DNA of 64,000 nt from Cyanoderma ruficeps (taxonomy: Eukaryota; Chordata; Aves; Passeriformes; Timaliidae). This document shows, piece after piece, positions 46,851-59,600 of the stretch. Made by a program: the position numbers and the translations under genes. Below the pieces are notes generated by a model. The model saw nothing but the letters and a program-made list of their open reading frames with translations. It was not told the DNA's origin and searched no databases. Numbering within the stretch: position 1 is the stretch's first letter; the number at the start of each line of letters is the position of its first letter. Where the stretch lies: positions 2,473,521-2,537,520 of the forward strand of contig VZDJ01000090.1 in the NCBI GenBank assembly GCA_008694505.1, given 5' to 3'.

Positions 46851-49800
46851 CTACAGAAATGGGGAAAAAAACCAAACAAATAGCAATCAAACACCGCCCT
46901 GCATTTGAGAGACCACACATGACCCAGGCCCATTAAGTGTCAAACTTCAGAATTAATAAATGCAGAACAATGCAATACTTCACTAACAATGCCAGCAGGT
47001 CTTGAGTCCACTGAGATCTCCTATTTAATTTCATAGTTATTACATTAAAAAAGCATTACCTGCTATTGCTGTTTTTAGAAGATTTTTCCTGAGGAGCTTT
47101 AACTACTTTTCTTCTTCAAAAATTAAAGGAACTTGCTTTCTATAGGAATGAAAAGACACTTATCTATGAAACATAGTAGATATGCCCTGACTATATAAAC
47201 TTCTTGCATTTCAGGGCACGTTCTTTCTGCCTCACACTTACAAAAGCCAATAAAAATGTAAAGGTCTTGTCCGGAGCTGTGATGCACATTAAATGAAAAA
47301 CGTGTATTTTGGGAAGTATGCTTTGATGTTGTTTTATCTTCAAGAAAAATCACTTTAGTTTTCCCAGTCTTAACAGCGTGGGATGGAAAAGCTTTCCATT
47401 TCCAGCTCCAAGCACAGAAGCTATTCCTATTCCTGGCAAGGCCTATTCTACATAACAGTACCACAGGGCTGTACTAGTAATGTTCTCCTCTTCCCAGTAA
47501 GATCTGTAAAGGTTCCTATACACTCATCCACCTACCTGTTTTCTGCCCTACTGCTTGGATGTGCTGCATTAAGTGGCTTAAAAAAACCAAATCATAACGA
47601 ATTAGTGAGAAAGGCAAGATGAGAAGTGCCATGTTCTAAATTCAGAGGCTAACAATGGATGCTCATTTCTGGAAACGTGAAAGGAAGGGGTGTGCAATGG
47701 CAGTTTATTTTTGGCATTCTGATAGTTTGGGAGCAGGAACAATGCCGTGCCAGTTGACATGAGCACATCTCCAACACCATGACTGGGTGAGGGGAGAGAA
47801 GGGCACTTGGCTTTCCCGAAGGGAAGCAAAGGCTGGGTGGCAGGGTTGGCAGTTCCCAGCTCCAGGGTGTGGGTGCCAGGGCTCCTACCTCGTGCGCATG
47901 TTTGGAAAACGCCTCTGCGCTGGCCATCATGCTGGCAGTCCTTTCATCCAGCTCTCCCAGCTTCTGTCCTCTCTCGTCCAGGGCAATGCGCGCACGGGTC
48001 AGGTCCCCAATGACCCCGCCCGCGGCTCCTCTCACGCCCTCAATCCCGCCGGATCCAGGGATGTGCTGGGCGAGGCTGCGAGAGGCTTTTCCTGCCGTGG
48101 CCTCGCCAACTGCGAAGGAGAAATGGACAGACAGAGAGACAGGGATGAGCTCCTGGCCTGGCTCTGGCTGTGCTCCTTGATCTCCAGCTGCAGCCCTGCA
48201 GCAGCGACATCGTTCGAGGGACACGTGGCACGTGTGGAAGGCTTTGCTCTGTCACCATCACATCTGCAGTGCAGTCACATGCCCCCCACACAGCTGACCA
48301 AGAGAAGCTGCCAAGGGGAAGGAGTTATGGAATGGCAGACCCTCCCCTTCCTCCACCAGGTCAACTTTCTCTTTTCATCGGTCATCTAAATCTCCATTCC
48401 TAAATAACAAGGGCGTGGGATCTCAAGAATGAATTTCTGCCAAAAAAAACCCCCAAATGATAAATTACTCACAAAGCTCCTCTCTGTCAAAAGCTTGTCC
48501 GCTTCCTCCAAAAAGTCCTTTGAGAAAGCCTCTGTTTTGGGCTTCTGGTGTTTCCACAGGAGTAAACAAATCCCCAAGCATGTCCTAGTAAAGCCAGAAA
48601 AAAGTCCATGTAAAAGGTTAGTGAGGTGAAAGCAGCTCTAGGTGCTTTCTTGATTTTCATTAACAAGCCACATGCACTGGATCTAACAGACTAGTTTTAA
48701 AAGAGTCTGTTGTGTGAACCATGTAGTGTAGGCAATATTTGTGTATTCTGACAAATGCTTGGGTTAACTAGACTCACTCATGCTTTCAAAGGGACTTGGT
48801 TTGTCACTGCCCAGTCCTGTGTTTGTTATTAGAGGAAAAAAATTGCAGTTAATACAGAATGAAAACACCAGTGATAAGGTCACATTTTGCTTAGAAACAG
48901 CAGAGGTGACACTATAATTGAATAAACAATTTGTTGTGTATTATGTATTTTGCTTTAGTGATTGCCCAGCCAGGCTGGGCAGTCATTCTGCTTTCTTTTT
49001 ATAGCACACCTGAGTTCACTGCTTGGCAGCAATTCAGAGTTTGGTGGTTTGTCGTTTAGTTGATTTTTTTCTTTTTAAACAAAATTCATTACCTTCCTGC
49101 AACCTTCCCCCACCCCATTAGTGAGCCATCAGCAATGCTAAACAAGCACATCTGCTGAAGGCACTGCTCTGGTGCCACATCTTGGAGCAGTCACTCCAGA
49201 CAAATGTCAGGCTCTGATTCATTCGCAGCAGTACCAGGAAAAGCTGGCTCTCTGGAAAAAAACCGATGGGAAAAGTGTGCAGTCCCATTAGTGTTTGAAA
49301 GCAAGGGGCTGTGTGCACTGGGAACAGCTTCTACCCTGTTGCTCAGCTCTGTGTTTGCTCAGCCAAGCCTCAGCAGGCAGATCCAGCTGCTGTGCTGCAC
49401 ACAGGGCTCGCTCCTAGGGGCTGAGTGCGAGGACAGCGCTGTGACTCACAGCCACTGCTCCTCTGCACTGTCACCTGCTCAGGGGAGAAAAATTACTGCA
49501 GCCCTTGGAGCCCAAGTGGAGCTGTCATGCAGCCCAGCTTTGTTTTCCCGGGTAGCAGATGATACTGGGTCATCTGCTTTCTGTACACGCATAATGACCC
49601 TGCAAACCTTTTTTTGCATAAAAGCCAAGATAAAAGCAGCCACAGTCCAGCAGTACAGAGAAGCAAGGGCTGTGTTTCCCTTTGCTTGGTAGTTGCATGA
49701 TGCTGTTAAGGCTGGTGAAAAAAAATAAATCCTGCTTGTAACAGCCTCTTGCTGTAGGTCCACAGCCTGAGATGCAGCAGTCAAACCTTTAGATTATTTT

Positions 49801-52800
49801 AAAATTGGCTCCTTGCAAAATAATCTCCTCTCTGGTGCACAAAAGCTGGTGTGCAATGCTCACTCCTCAAAGTACCTTTTCAGACTTGAGACAGACAGTG
49901 CTGTGATGTGAGTTGAGCAGCTCAGCACATGTTATTCCCTAGGGCATAATGAGTGCTGGCAGGACCATTTCTTCTATACTTCCATTCTGGTTCACTGCTA
50001 ATTATATAACCCAGAACTTATTCCCCTTCTTTTTTTTTTTTTCTTTTCTTTTATTACTCATGTTTCTCCCTGTAACCTCTCACAATTCCTTCTCTTCAGT
50101 AAATGACATTTTCATTTGCATTTTCATTGTAAAATAACCAAACCAAACCAGCCCATCTCTAACACTGTTAAGACTTTTTGCACAGGTACAGGTGACAGTG
50201 CATGAAAAAGCCCAAAGAACAACAGAGCTGCTGACCCCTCTCTGCTGTTTTGGCACCATTCAGTCAGGGCAAGTGGAGAGGAACAGATCTGTCCCACCCC
50301 TGCAGCACTGTCCTTATCAGGTCCAATTTACCCCTGATGAGTGAGGCCACCATCCCTGCCACACACAGGCACCAGAGCGAGGTGTGAGCCTTACCTGCAG
50401 GTTGTCACACATCTCCTGGCTGTATGTCAGGCGCTGAATCTCTGTGGGAGAGCTCAGGTACAAAGCCTGCCCTTCATTAGTGAAACAAAAGGTCCGTGCT
50501 ATCCTCATGTCTGTGACAGGCAAATAGTTGACGTCCAGCAGTGGGCGAAGGCTGGGCAAGCTGAGGAGAAGCAGATTCCCAGGTTAGTCACCAGCTGCCA
50601 CACATGGTTCACCTGCTCTGTGCCTGCATTTTAAACCAACACTTCACTTTATGCTCTTCATAACTGCAACAGTTAAAGTACGGCTCCAAGCTGAAAATTC
50701 TGCCATAACAATGCTGGGTTCCCATCGTATTTTGTTTGCTTGCATGGAGAAGTTTCAGCTGCCTTGCCTCCATGGCCCTAAGGCTTCTGCTACTGTCTGG
50801 AAAAGGGATGTGCATGTGGCATGGGATGGCTTATGCCACATGGCTGGGTCATTTGCAGGGCAAGGCCTGCAGGGACATCTGTAGGAAAGGGCCTGGCAGA
50901 GCCCCACTTCTACCCTGTGGACAAAAGCTCCAGCATCGCCTTTGCTGTCCTCCAGCTTCCCATGCTTTGCTGTTTTGGACAGTATTTTCCCAAATTTAAA
51001 TGGTCTGGCCAGAGAAAGAGGGTACAGCAAGGTGAAGGTACAACTACAGGGCTACTGCACAGTCAGGTCTCTGGGGGAGGGGACAAAGAAGGGAAACCAA
51101 GTGCTCTGAACAGATAATCTTCAAAAGTGCCAAGAGTGGGACTTCGTACTTCACAAAGGATAAAGAGAATCCTTTCTGTGGCTGAGTTCTATGCTTCTCT
51201 ATACCTGACCCACCATAACTGAGGAAAATTATCAGGGCTTTCTTTTATCATATCTGAAAACCACCATCAACTGTCACAGGTAGGGGACTACTCCAAAAAA
51301 ACCAGGAGCTTGCTTTACTGTGCACCTGCCTGCCTTAACTCCCCACGTGGAGACAGCCCAAGGATCAGGCTGAGTCAAGGCAGGGAATTAAATGCACCCA
51401 CCAGGGAGTTAATGCAGAGCATCAGGCACCCTGGAGCAAACACAAGTGGAATATGACAGCACTGTGCCATCTCTTTGCTTAGTTTTGCCACAAGATTAGT
51501 TAGATAAGTACCTCAGTGTCATGATGTGCCCATTAGCACAAAAGCACGCCAGACAGACGCTGTTACAGAGGGTGACCACATCTGCTCGCAATAAAAAGGA
51601 CGTTTCGGTGATGTTGTGGACATAAAGACATGTTTGGGAAGGCAATGAGAAGACTTTGGCTTGTTTTTCTGAACAAATGACTGCAAATTGATGATCACCC
51701 ATATCCTGGGAGGAGGAAGGGGAATGCATGACAAGTTTCCTTTTCCTTGTTTTGTCACCGTCATCAGCACTGTGTGGGTCCCTCCAGACTTCATAGGGCC
51801 GGTGTGTCAATGTCCCCATGCAGTCCAAGCAGGCGAAGGTCAGCACGGCTCCCTTCAGTGTCAGGACAGTGCCTGCAGAACAGAATTTCCCCTCACTGGC
51901 ACTGGCACCACAGCCAGACTGGTTGTCAGCACAGCACAGCTGACACCCAGCTTTTGTAAACACAGCACACACACTGATCCAGCCAAGGTGACAAGGTGTG
52001 CTCGCTCAGTTCTTTCTGACCACATGAGAAGGTGAACAAACAGCCTGCCAGTACTGGAAAGGTCTCAGGCAATTGATATCTATAATGATGGATATAACAC
52101 GTTCATGAAGGTGGCCTGTTGTTTATCTCTATATTATGCTAGTAGAATATTTATTCCCCAGCAGTAAAATTGCTCTAAATCCGGTGACCTTCCAGCATTG
52201 TTTTTCTAAACAAACTGGGGTGGGAAACCTCTACTTCTGTGCATTCTCCATTTTTGTGTCCATTTTTTAAAAGCACATGCTGCCTCTCCTCAGACCTGAC
52301 CTCTCAGCCCTCTGTTCTCTCTGCTACACCATCTGTCACTCACTCAGCCAAGGATCTCTCCTGGTACAGAAACCTGCCAACATTTTTGTTTCCTTTCCTG
52401 AACTCCCTTCTGCTTCTCTACAGCTTTCTGATACAAAAACAGCCAAACTGTTTGCAGAATCCCAGACAGAATTGTAAACAGGACTGTAATTTCACAATAT
52501 GATGGAACTCTGCTAATTTCCCTATCCTCACAAGAAACATGCAACTTTGCCTGTTACACAAGGTAATCTTTGGAACTAACACAATCAAAGTGTCTCAGTC
52601 CACGAAGTTGTTGATCTCTCATGAGCATTTTACCTGTGTGCCCTCCCCTCAGCGAGTGACCACTGCTTGATTTTTTGAGGCATTTCTGCCCATACAAAAA
52701 CATGCAGTTACTGCCCCATTGTACTAAGACAGATAAAAAGCAGGAAAAGAGCTGCACTCTCACCACTTGGTGACACCATGACAGGCTCTGACTGCCGTAA

Positions 52801-53003
52801 GTCGTCACTGGCAGGCAGGTTTAGGGACAGGATTATGACCATTCCGAGGCCTGTTCCGACCCAGAGACAGGAGGAAACAGCAGAGTCGTTCTTTCGGGCA
52901 AAGGACTCCATGAAGTACAAAGCTGTGATCGCCTCCTTGGAGTCCCGGTCGATACTGGACACGCTGGAGCTTCGGGAACGGCTGAAGGAGTTTTCCCTAT
53001 TTT
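46809..53003 (-). CDS. STXBP5L: Syntaxin-binding protein 5-like (tomosyn-2), 3' six coding exons (partial)
   Basis: Tomosyn-2 is a cytosolic, membrane-associated regulator that binds syntaxin/SNAP25 through a C-terminal R-SNARE coil and restrains synaptic and hormone vesicle fusion. Six phase-consistent exons (240, 361, 166, 112, 221 and 42 nt) encode 379 residues. They comprise a Ser-rich linker (SFSRSRSSSVSSIDRDSKEA), the last blades of the WD40/LLGL-like propeller (VICSEKQAKVFSLPSQTCLY; DMRIARTFCFTNEGQALYLS), a tail segment (ETPEAQNRGFLKGLFGGSG), and the SNARE motif with the zero-layer Arg in LDERGQKLGELDERT. The protein ends KYKDKKWYQF. Residues such as QNRGFLKGLFGGSGQ and SSIDRDSKEAITALYF separate it from the paralogue STXBP5. 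Being tail-to-tail with POLQ, as in human 3q13, supports this. The N-terminal two thirds lie beyond the right edge. Confidence 0.96.
47889..48109 (-). CDS. STXBP5L: STXBP5L exon: R-SNARE coiled coil
   Basis: The minus-strand acceptor is ctccttcgcag and the donor GAG|gtagga; the exon enters in phase 1 and leaves in phase 0. It encodes EATAGKASRSLAQHIPGSGG and then the SNARE heptads, with LDERGQKLGELDERT aligning to the zero-layer Arg region of VAMP2, ending EAFSKHAHE. The exon is GC-rich, which produces long spurious open frames on the other strand. Confidence 0.97.
48473..48584 (-). CDS. STXBP5L: STXBP5L exon: post-propeller tail
   Basis: The minus-strand acceptor is ctttactag and the donor CTTT|gtgagt; the exon enters in phase 0 and leaves in phase 1. 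It encodes DMLGDLFTPVETPEAQNRGF and LKGLFGGSGQAFDREEL. This is the regulatory tail between the propeller and SNARE coil. The phenylalanine codon is split across the intron. Confidence 0.96.
50395..50560 (-). CDS. STXBP5L: STXBP5L exon: last propeller strands
   Basis: The minus-strand acceptor is tctcctcag and the donor CAG|gtaagg; the exon enters in phase 2 and leaves in phase 0. It encodes LPSLRPLLDVNYLPVTDMRI followed by ARTFCFTNEGQALYLSSPTE and IQRLTYSQEMCDNLQ, near-identical to mammalian tomosyns. Confidence 0.96.
51512..51872 (-). CDS. STXBP5L: STXBP5L exon: C-terminal WD40 blades
   Basis: The minus-strand acceptor is tctgttctgcag and the donor CTGAG|gtactt; the exon enters in phase 1 and leaves in phase 2 (361 nt). 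It encodes GTVLTLKGAVLTFACLDCMG, a basic loop (GDKTRKRKLVM), the conserved DHQFAVICSEKQAKVFSLPS, and SVCLACFCANGHIMTL. Confidence 0.95.
52764..53003 (-). CDS. STXBP5L: STXBP5L exon: serine-rich linker into WD40 domain
   Basis: Read on the minus strand, the acceptor is tttgtgcag at 53005-53004 and the donor AGTG|gtgaga. It encodes ENSFSRSRSSSVSSIDRDSK and then MESFARKNDSAVSSCLWVGT and ASDDLRQSEPVMVSPSG. A second AG (aaaatag) 7 nt inside would start the exon at 52996 in a different phase. Which acceptor is used cannot be decided without the upstream exon, which I could not find. Confidence 0.92.
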
Positions 53004-54871
53004 CTGCACAAACAAATACAAGCAGACAGGCATAAATTACTGCTCCAGGAACAGGCATAAGCCTGCAGCAAATACAAACTCCCTGCAGAGTACAGAAAAC
53101 AAAGTTTTCTTCACCTGAGCAAACATTCCGACCCTAGCATGATACCAGCTTGTTGCCAGTGTATAAATAAGTGTGGAAAATGCTGTCAGACATCATCAGT
53201 TAGAGCTGCATTAGAAATAGCTACCTATTATGGAGATTAGCATGGACTAATTAGAATTTACAACAGCCTTAGCTCAAAGGACTTGTTCTAAATAGCACAA
53301 AATAATTTTAGGCCCATATGTTACCAATGCATTTAGAATTAATCCACGTATCTCATTGCTGCAGGACATGAAGGGAGATGTCATTACCAGCTTCAGAGCA
53401 CATGTCCCCTGCTCTGCTCTTGTTGCCATCACTAGGATGCTCCAGCACTGCATTCACAGCCATCATTTATTGTGAAGGTATTAATAACTGCTCCCTGGGG
53501 AAAAGACACCCATTGCTGAACTGAACCCAGTCTCCAAAAAAACATCTCAGGGTACAAATCCACTCTGGCTTTTCAGGGGGTGAAGTGAGAAACCTGCTGT
53601 GCCCTTGGCAACAACTGCAGAGTGAGCTGGCACTGCCGAAGCTTTAGCAGGCAGCATTGAGAGCCAGCTGGAGACAGAGCTGTGCTCTCCCCACTGCAAG
53701 TGCCCAGGTACAGAGACTCTCTCTGAGCTTTTCAGAGAGAGGTAACAATGAACAGGCTAAGGACCTCTGCTTTACTTTGCCTAGTGCCAGGCAGGAAGCA
53801 CGAAGCTGTGTGAGGGAGCTCCTGGCAATGGCAGGAACATCAGAGGCTATAAAGCACAGAGGGCTAAAAAGTTCCTGAAGAGTCAAGAAGCCAGAGGGAA
53901 GATGGAGTAGAGCTGGCTGCTGCACAGCGCTGGCAAAACAACTTATGCCAGTGCTGCTCTTTACCAATCTATAGTTAAAAATGGGATCAAATCATTGGAA
54001 ACCCCACATGCTCTTTTGCAACAATAATAACTGTAGGTGGAGAAATAGTTGAAGATACTGCATCTGTGATAAAGGTCTTGCTCCTGAAGCTATCATTATG
54101 AAGCTGATCTGTATCTGGTACGAAATTGTCCTTTTTATAGCTCAGAAGAGAAGCTCACCTCTTCAGAGCCAACAGAAGCATCTAAAAAGAGGAATAGTTT
54201 CTGCCATGGTTGAAGAATAAAATTAGAAAATTACTTTCTCACGTACTCCAGCTTAAAACTGAGCTAATCCTCACACTGTATACATGGTTCCTGCGCTCCA
54301 CCAGAGCAGCAGCTTTGCCAGTGAATCTCTTCCTCAGACAGCAAACTGCAGCGTTGCATTCCCCTGCCCAGATGCCTCACTTCAAAGTCATTCCTACACT
54401 GCAGCTCCCTGGGGAAGACTGGAGAGAACCAGGGTTGAAGCACTGCTGGAACCACACCAAGTATTTCTGCACGTGCTTCTGCCTTAAGTGTTGGCACACA
54501 GGGTCAGGGCAGATTCCCCTGCTGCTCTTTCACACTTGGGCCACCTTCTGTCCTTTGAGGGCATCTGTAACTTGTCAAAAAGGAGTTTCGCAGGACAGCT
54601 GCTCCTGGCACTTCAGCTCCACTCTCATGGAAGAGAAGCTTATGTCTGCTTGAACTTCCAAGCGCTGCCCTCTCCCCATTTCCACTTTCATATAGACACC
54701 GCTGTAGCTCCCTAGTTCTAACTCAGCACTGCTCCATGAAGCTGCATAAACTGGCATTGTTAGCACATCTACACACACAGCTGCTAATACCTTGAGAATT
54801 AGTGTCTCCCATAACCCCAAGCACTTTTTACTCCTCCCTGCAGGGAATGAGTTGGCCCAGCTCCTTCCTGA

Positions 54872-54940
54872 NNNNNNNNNNNNNNNNNNNNNNNNNNNNN
54901 NNNNNNNNNNNNNNNNNNNNNNNNNNNNNNNNNNNNNNNN
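54872..54940. other. Assembly gap (69 N)
   Basis: A run of N interrupts the STXBP5L intron and is followed directly by T/A-rich low-complexity sequence (54941-54972). The true length of the missing piece is not known. Open frames spanning it are artefacts. Confidence 0.99.
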
Positions 54941-56569
54941 TTTATTTATTTTATTTTTTAAATTTTTTTTCTCCCAAAGGGTACCTAATCCTTGATAAAA
55001 ATGCTATTATGTAATTAATCTTTTCTTTAACAGGTGTATTAATATCACAGTCACATAAAATTGAAATATGATGGTGCTCAAGCTAAGAAAGATGTTGAAA
55101 GGACAAATGCAGTTAGTGTAGGCGACATACACAGAACTTAAAATATATGATGTGCCATTTGCATGTGTCATCAAGCTTTCTCCCTCCCTAAATTAGCAAG
55201 AAATGTTCCTCACTCCTGTGCAGTACAGTTAACTAATACATCTCTACAAAACTGACACTAACAGATATAATCTTTAGGATACTTTTGGGAACATACTGTG
55301 CCATCTTCTATTAAATACACTACTCAAACTGAAATTCCAAAGATCAGCAAGATATATGCCAAAATTCAATGTCATTAAACACATCTGAAGAGCAAAGTCT
55401 GCAACTGCTATGTGACTTTATTGGCTGGCTCTAAAGCAAGGTAGAAATCTCTCCTCTTCCTAGATTTCAGGATAAAATTTAGTTGAGTCTTGTTCCCTGG
55501 GACTCTTTTCTCAACCAAATTCTTCATCCAGAAAGCATGGCACTGTATCGTGGAGAAACTCAAAAGCACTTTCCTTGGGAAGTTTAAAAAATTTGCCAAA
55601 TCCTTTGCTAGTATGATTTCTATCTCTTAAAATGGCATCCCATCTTCTTAAAGTTGACTTGCCAGTCTGCAGCAATCCTTAACCCAACCACCATATTCCA
55701 GGTTTTCTGTTCTATTCTCCTTTTCTCACTCTGCATGATGAGTGTAGCAAGAGTGTCTCTACCTCTTTCTGCAGGAGCCTCAACTAGGACAACTTCCTTG
55801 TAACACAGGTCAGAGTTGATTTGGACTCTGTGCTTCAGCCATTCACCTGTGAAAAGCTCTTCCCTCAGAAGTTTCCGTCTTCTCCCCCTCCAGAGAACGT
55901 CCTGCTACATGGCACTGTCTCATAAATGTACTCCTGTCTCTACATTGCTTCCTGCTTTGAGGAAGCCCTGTATTCCCTTTTCCCTGAGAGGCACATACCC
56001 AACTCCAAGGATCCATTAGGTCTCACACAGCCCCTCAGACCATCACATCCTTTTCCCTCATTCTCTTGCACACTCAGATTTCTTGGCTTTTCTTTTCTCC
56101 TATATAGGTCTCCAGGCTGTTTTTGCAGCTGGCAGCAGAGAGCACCATCAGAGGGATCCAGTGGCCTCTGAGAGCTAAGCAGTGACTGTAATTTGGGAGA
56201 TGCTGCTGTTGGATGATAAACAGCTCTGAGCTAAAGCATTACTACCTGCAGTCAGTACATTTCAAAAAGCTGCACTCCACGGGTCAAGGCCACACAGAAC
56301 AAACACCACTGCTGTCCTAAGAGCAGCCCTGTTTACTTCAAAATGTTTTCATTCAGCCCCATCCTATGCACGGTTTGGGTTAATGAGCTGCAGATGGAAA
56401 CTCAGGAACCAACTTCCTTTGTGACCCTGGACCGGTTGTTAAATTCGGATGATGAGCCAGCAGCATACAAACAGAAGCTTTATGACTTACAAGCAACCAA
56501 AACCCCTCTAAGGTGCTTCCCACCTCATGGAAAAACACACAAGACACTTCAGTGCACACGCAGGTTAAA

Positions 56570-56645
56570 AAGGAAGCCACTGCTTTTGAGTCTTCCCCGT
56601 GTTCATCCGCGTATAAGCGGCGCAGTGCCGCTCGTCGTGTGAGGA
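56570..56645 (+). other. CpG-dense patch with a perfect hairpin inside the STXBP5L intron
   Basis: About nine CpG dinucleotides fall within roughly 50 bases (56598-56640), in an otherwise CpG-poor, AT-rich intron. The core holds AGCGGC (56616-56621), loop GCAGT, and GCCGCT (56627-56632), an exact 6-bp stem. I do not recognise it as a known repeat or RNA gene. Confidence 0.5.
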
Positions 56646-59600
56646 TGTTCTGATTCCATGGAAGTGCTGCAGCACTGGGAATGCAACCCACTGCTATGAA
56701 GGCACATGCACTGCAAAAGGACAGGAATGACTGAACCCAACATCATCATGACATTTATGTAAAAGCAGCCCTGAGCAGTTGTCCCAGCCCCTTCCTTGCC
56801 TGACAGTGTCCTACTGCAGTGCACTGGTGTCTAGGGGAAGATTTAATTTGGGGTTTGGGGGTTTTCTGAGAATTCAAAAGATCATTTGAGTAAATTATTG
56901 ATTCCATGTCTTTCAACTGCCACCTGTACAGAATGAAGACTGCAGAGATTTTTTTTTCTTTTAACTTTCTTTTGCTCAGCACAAATAAAACCAGAATTTC
57001 CTCACTTTCCCATGGAACTAAAAAAACCCACATGTATGCCACGTTCAGGGGAACGTTCCGACTTGTCTATTCTCAGCTGCGCTTCAAGTTTGTAAGGCGA
57101 ACACATCCTCACATATCATATCTTCCAGGAAATTGTTACTGGGACTTTTATAAAACAGTGGATTTAGGACTAACATAAAGTGATTTTCTTTATGGAGTTA
57201 GGAATCAGGAAAATTGAAGTACCACTTGTTAAGAGGAATGAGAAAACCCAAACCTACCAGTGACAAAGATCAACATTTTCATAGTAAATATTTACATTCA
57301 TTACTGAAGAGTTTTGCAATTGATTGTCAGTGTCTTGGGTGCTATTTATAGCTTCTTTCGTGGTGTTACAGTAATGAGTAATTGATCTGTTTATGAAATA
57401 TATACAGAAGTTGACCTTTTTGACATGGAAATCAATATATTCCAGAAAAAAAAAAGTGGAATGGTCTATATTCTCCTCACGTGGAGAACTCTAAAAGTTT
57501 TAATCCCAAACACCAAAACTAACAGAGGCCAATGAAACTATTTAAAACATTTGCCAGAGTAAGACCATCATCTTACATTTTAAGAGAAATCTGTCACTTT
57601 CAACATTATGTAGTCAGGAAAGCATTCAAAGCTCTGAATGTCAAGGGAAATATTCAGTAAAGGAATTATAATTACAGCATGAGTTTGTGCACAGTAACAT
57701 CACAGACACACAGAGACCAAACATGATGGCAATGCTTCAGCAACACAGAGGAGAAAGGGGCAGGAAGTAAGACACATTTAGGAACACTGCACATTTGCTT
57801 GGCTATAAAACCAACGTTTTAATGGCAGCACTCTAAAGCTGCATTCCACCTGACACAATTCCCTAGAAAGTAGCAGAAGTTGTCCTAAGCACAAATAATG
57901 TGTTAATAATCTGGAATTTTACTGTGAATTATTTCCTACCAGATCAACTTACAAGTTTCCCTAAAACAATGCTGTGGATGTGCTCCCCAGAGCATTCCAG
58001 CCACAGTGGCTGTGTCTGTGCTCTCATGGAGCTCACAGCTGTGGGATGCTTGACCTTCCCCAGAGGAAGTTCTGAAATGTATTGCCCTCAAGTTGCTACA
58101 ATTAAGGCAGTGTAACCTGAAAGGTTTAATGGAATTCCCACTGATACAGCACTGATGGAATAGATGGCAAATAAAGGCTTGAAAGAGAAAATAGATTCAA
58201 GAAAGTAGACCTGGATCTTTGGTATTTCCAGAATATAGTAAAGTTGAGGCTTATGTTTTAGTTCAGCAAGTTTTAAAAACAGAAGGGAACTGTCAGGGCA
58301 GAATTATTCTTCATGTTAAAAAACCAGAAATAATTTCTATAAAAATGCAGAAGATCTTTGCAGTAAGAATCTATCAAACTTCCATATTTAATTGTATGAA
58401 TCACTTCCCTTGACTTACACAAGCAAACTGTCTTTAACATCACGAAAAGCTCAATTTGGACTTAGTTTATGAGCTTGGACATATGTTTTTTAATCAAAGA
58501 CATCACAATTCTCAGGAACTGAAACCCCAACCTGAACTATCCATTCTGCTGAAGCATCTTTCATAAAACTGCCAGTTCAGAAAAGAATAATTTGTATAAG
58601 GTTTATACGTGGAAGTATCCAAGGATAAAGAGGAGCCAAAAGGCATCATGAAAATGATGAAGTCATGGCATGGCAACATCTCTGCCTCCACGTTCTCACT
58701 TGGGCCACCCATGGTGCTGGGAACCTCAGCTTCATCCTCAGGCTGTCACTGGGGTGAAAGTTCAGAAATCCACAAAACTTGAACCTCCAGGGGCAACTGG
58801 GAGTGGAAGAGGCAGGTCAAGGAAAGTGACCATGAATATAGCAAAACACTTGGGGTTGATCTGAATTGATGGCTAGCAAGGAATAAAAGCTAAATTTAAG
58901 TGTGCAGGGCATAACTCACCCTCAAATTTAACATGCCTAGAGTACAGTGTGAAATTAGCTTCACCTGGAACCAAATCATTATTTAAATTAAAACTGACTA
59001 AACTGACTAGACATTCAGTGACTGCAAGAACAACAATATATTCATTGAGTTGGTTGTTTTAAAAACAAGGAAAAATTTCAGATTCTCATAAGAAATCAAG
59101 CTGATCTTGGTAGAACCCACCAGAAAACGTACTCCAAGGAAAGGAAGAAACACACTTTCTAGACCTAGAACAAGTCTCCTCTGCAACATTTTTATCTGCT
59201 CCTCTGCACAGACAAGAAATACGGTGACTACCAGAACAATTAGTGGGGACTGTGGTTTACCACAGTGTCTCTAAGTTTTTTCCTGTTAAACAAGTCTTAC
59301 CAATTAAACTGATGGCAAAGCAACTTCCAACGCTATCAAAATTGAAATGATTTACAGGAAGAGTCACCATCAGCTCCTCCCTGAGAAATCAATCAATCAA
59401 TGTAAAGGCTTTTCCATGTGCTATGAAAGTCCAGCTGTGAAAAGCCATGGCACCCAGGGGCCTCGTGAAGCGTGGCCCCAGGACAGCTGTGCCATGCCCA
59501 GGGGATCAGGTAAGCGTCAGTCTGGCTCGGCTGCTTGGACAAGGAAATGATCCCTTCTGCAAGATGGAGAGTACTGGCAAAGGGAATGTGCTGGAGAATA

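Larger units (their letters stand above)
48585..52763 (-). other. STXBP5L introns between exons, no other feature seen
   Basis: The intronic parts are 48585-50394, 50561-51511 and 51873-52763. The 162-residue plus-strand open frame at 49204-49692 lies in GC-richer intron sequence and has no recognisable domain. I see no clear transposon. Confidence 0.75.

Noticed and set aside
47787..48389. 200-residue plus-strand open frame
   Set aside because: It is the antisense shadow of the GC-rich STXBP5L SNARE exon; the minus strand has the conserved protein with proper splice sites.
49204..49692. 162-residue plus-strand open frame in a STXBP5L intron
   Set aside because: No recognisable domain, no initiation context of note and no splice partners; probably chance in GC-richer sequence.
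54159..54181. Possible 23-nt minus-strand microexon (ctttttag acceptor, AG|gtgagc donor) upstream of the STXBP5L linker exon
   Set aside because: Joining it to the exon at 53003 requires entry in phase 2, which creates an in-frame TGA, so it does not work as coding sequence with that acceptor.
54792..55014. Open frames crossing the N run
   Set aside because: They exist only because N codons were translated as X.
56343..56642. Coding-looking open frame (VTLDRLLNSDDEPAAYKQ) in the STXBP5L intron
   Set aside because: I cannot match it to any family, it has no clear splice sites, and it lacks signs of a processed pseudogene; left as unexplained intron sequence.
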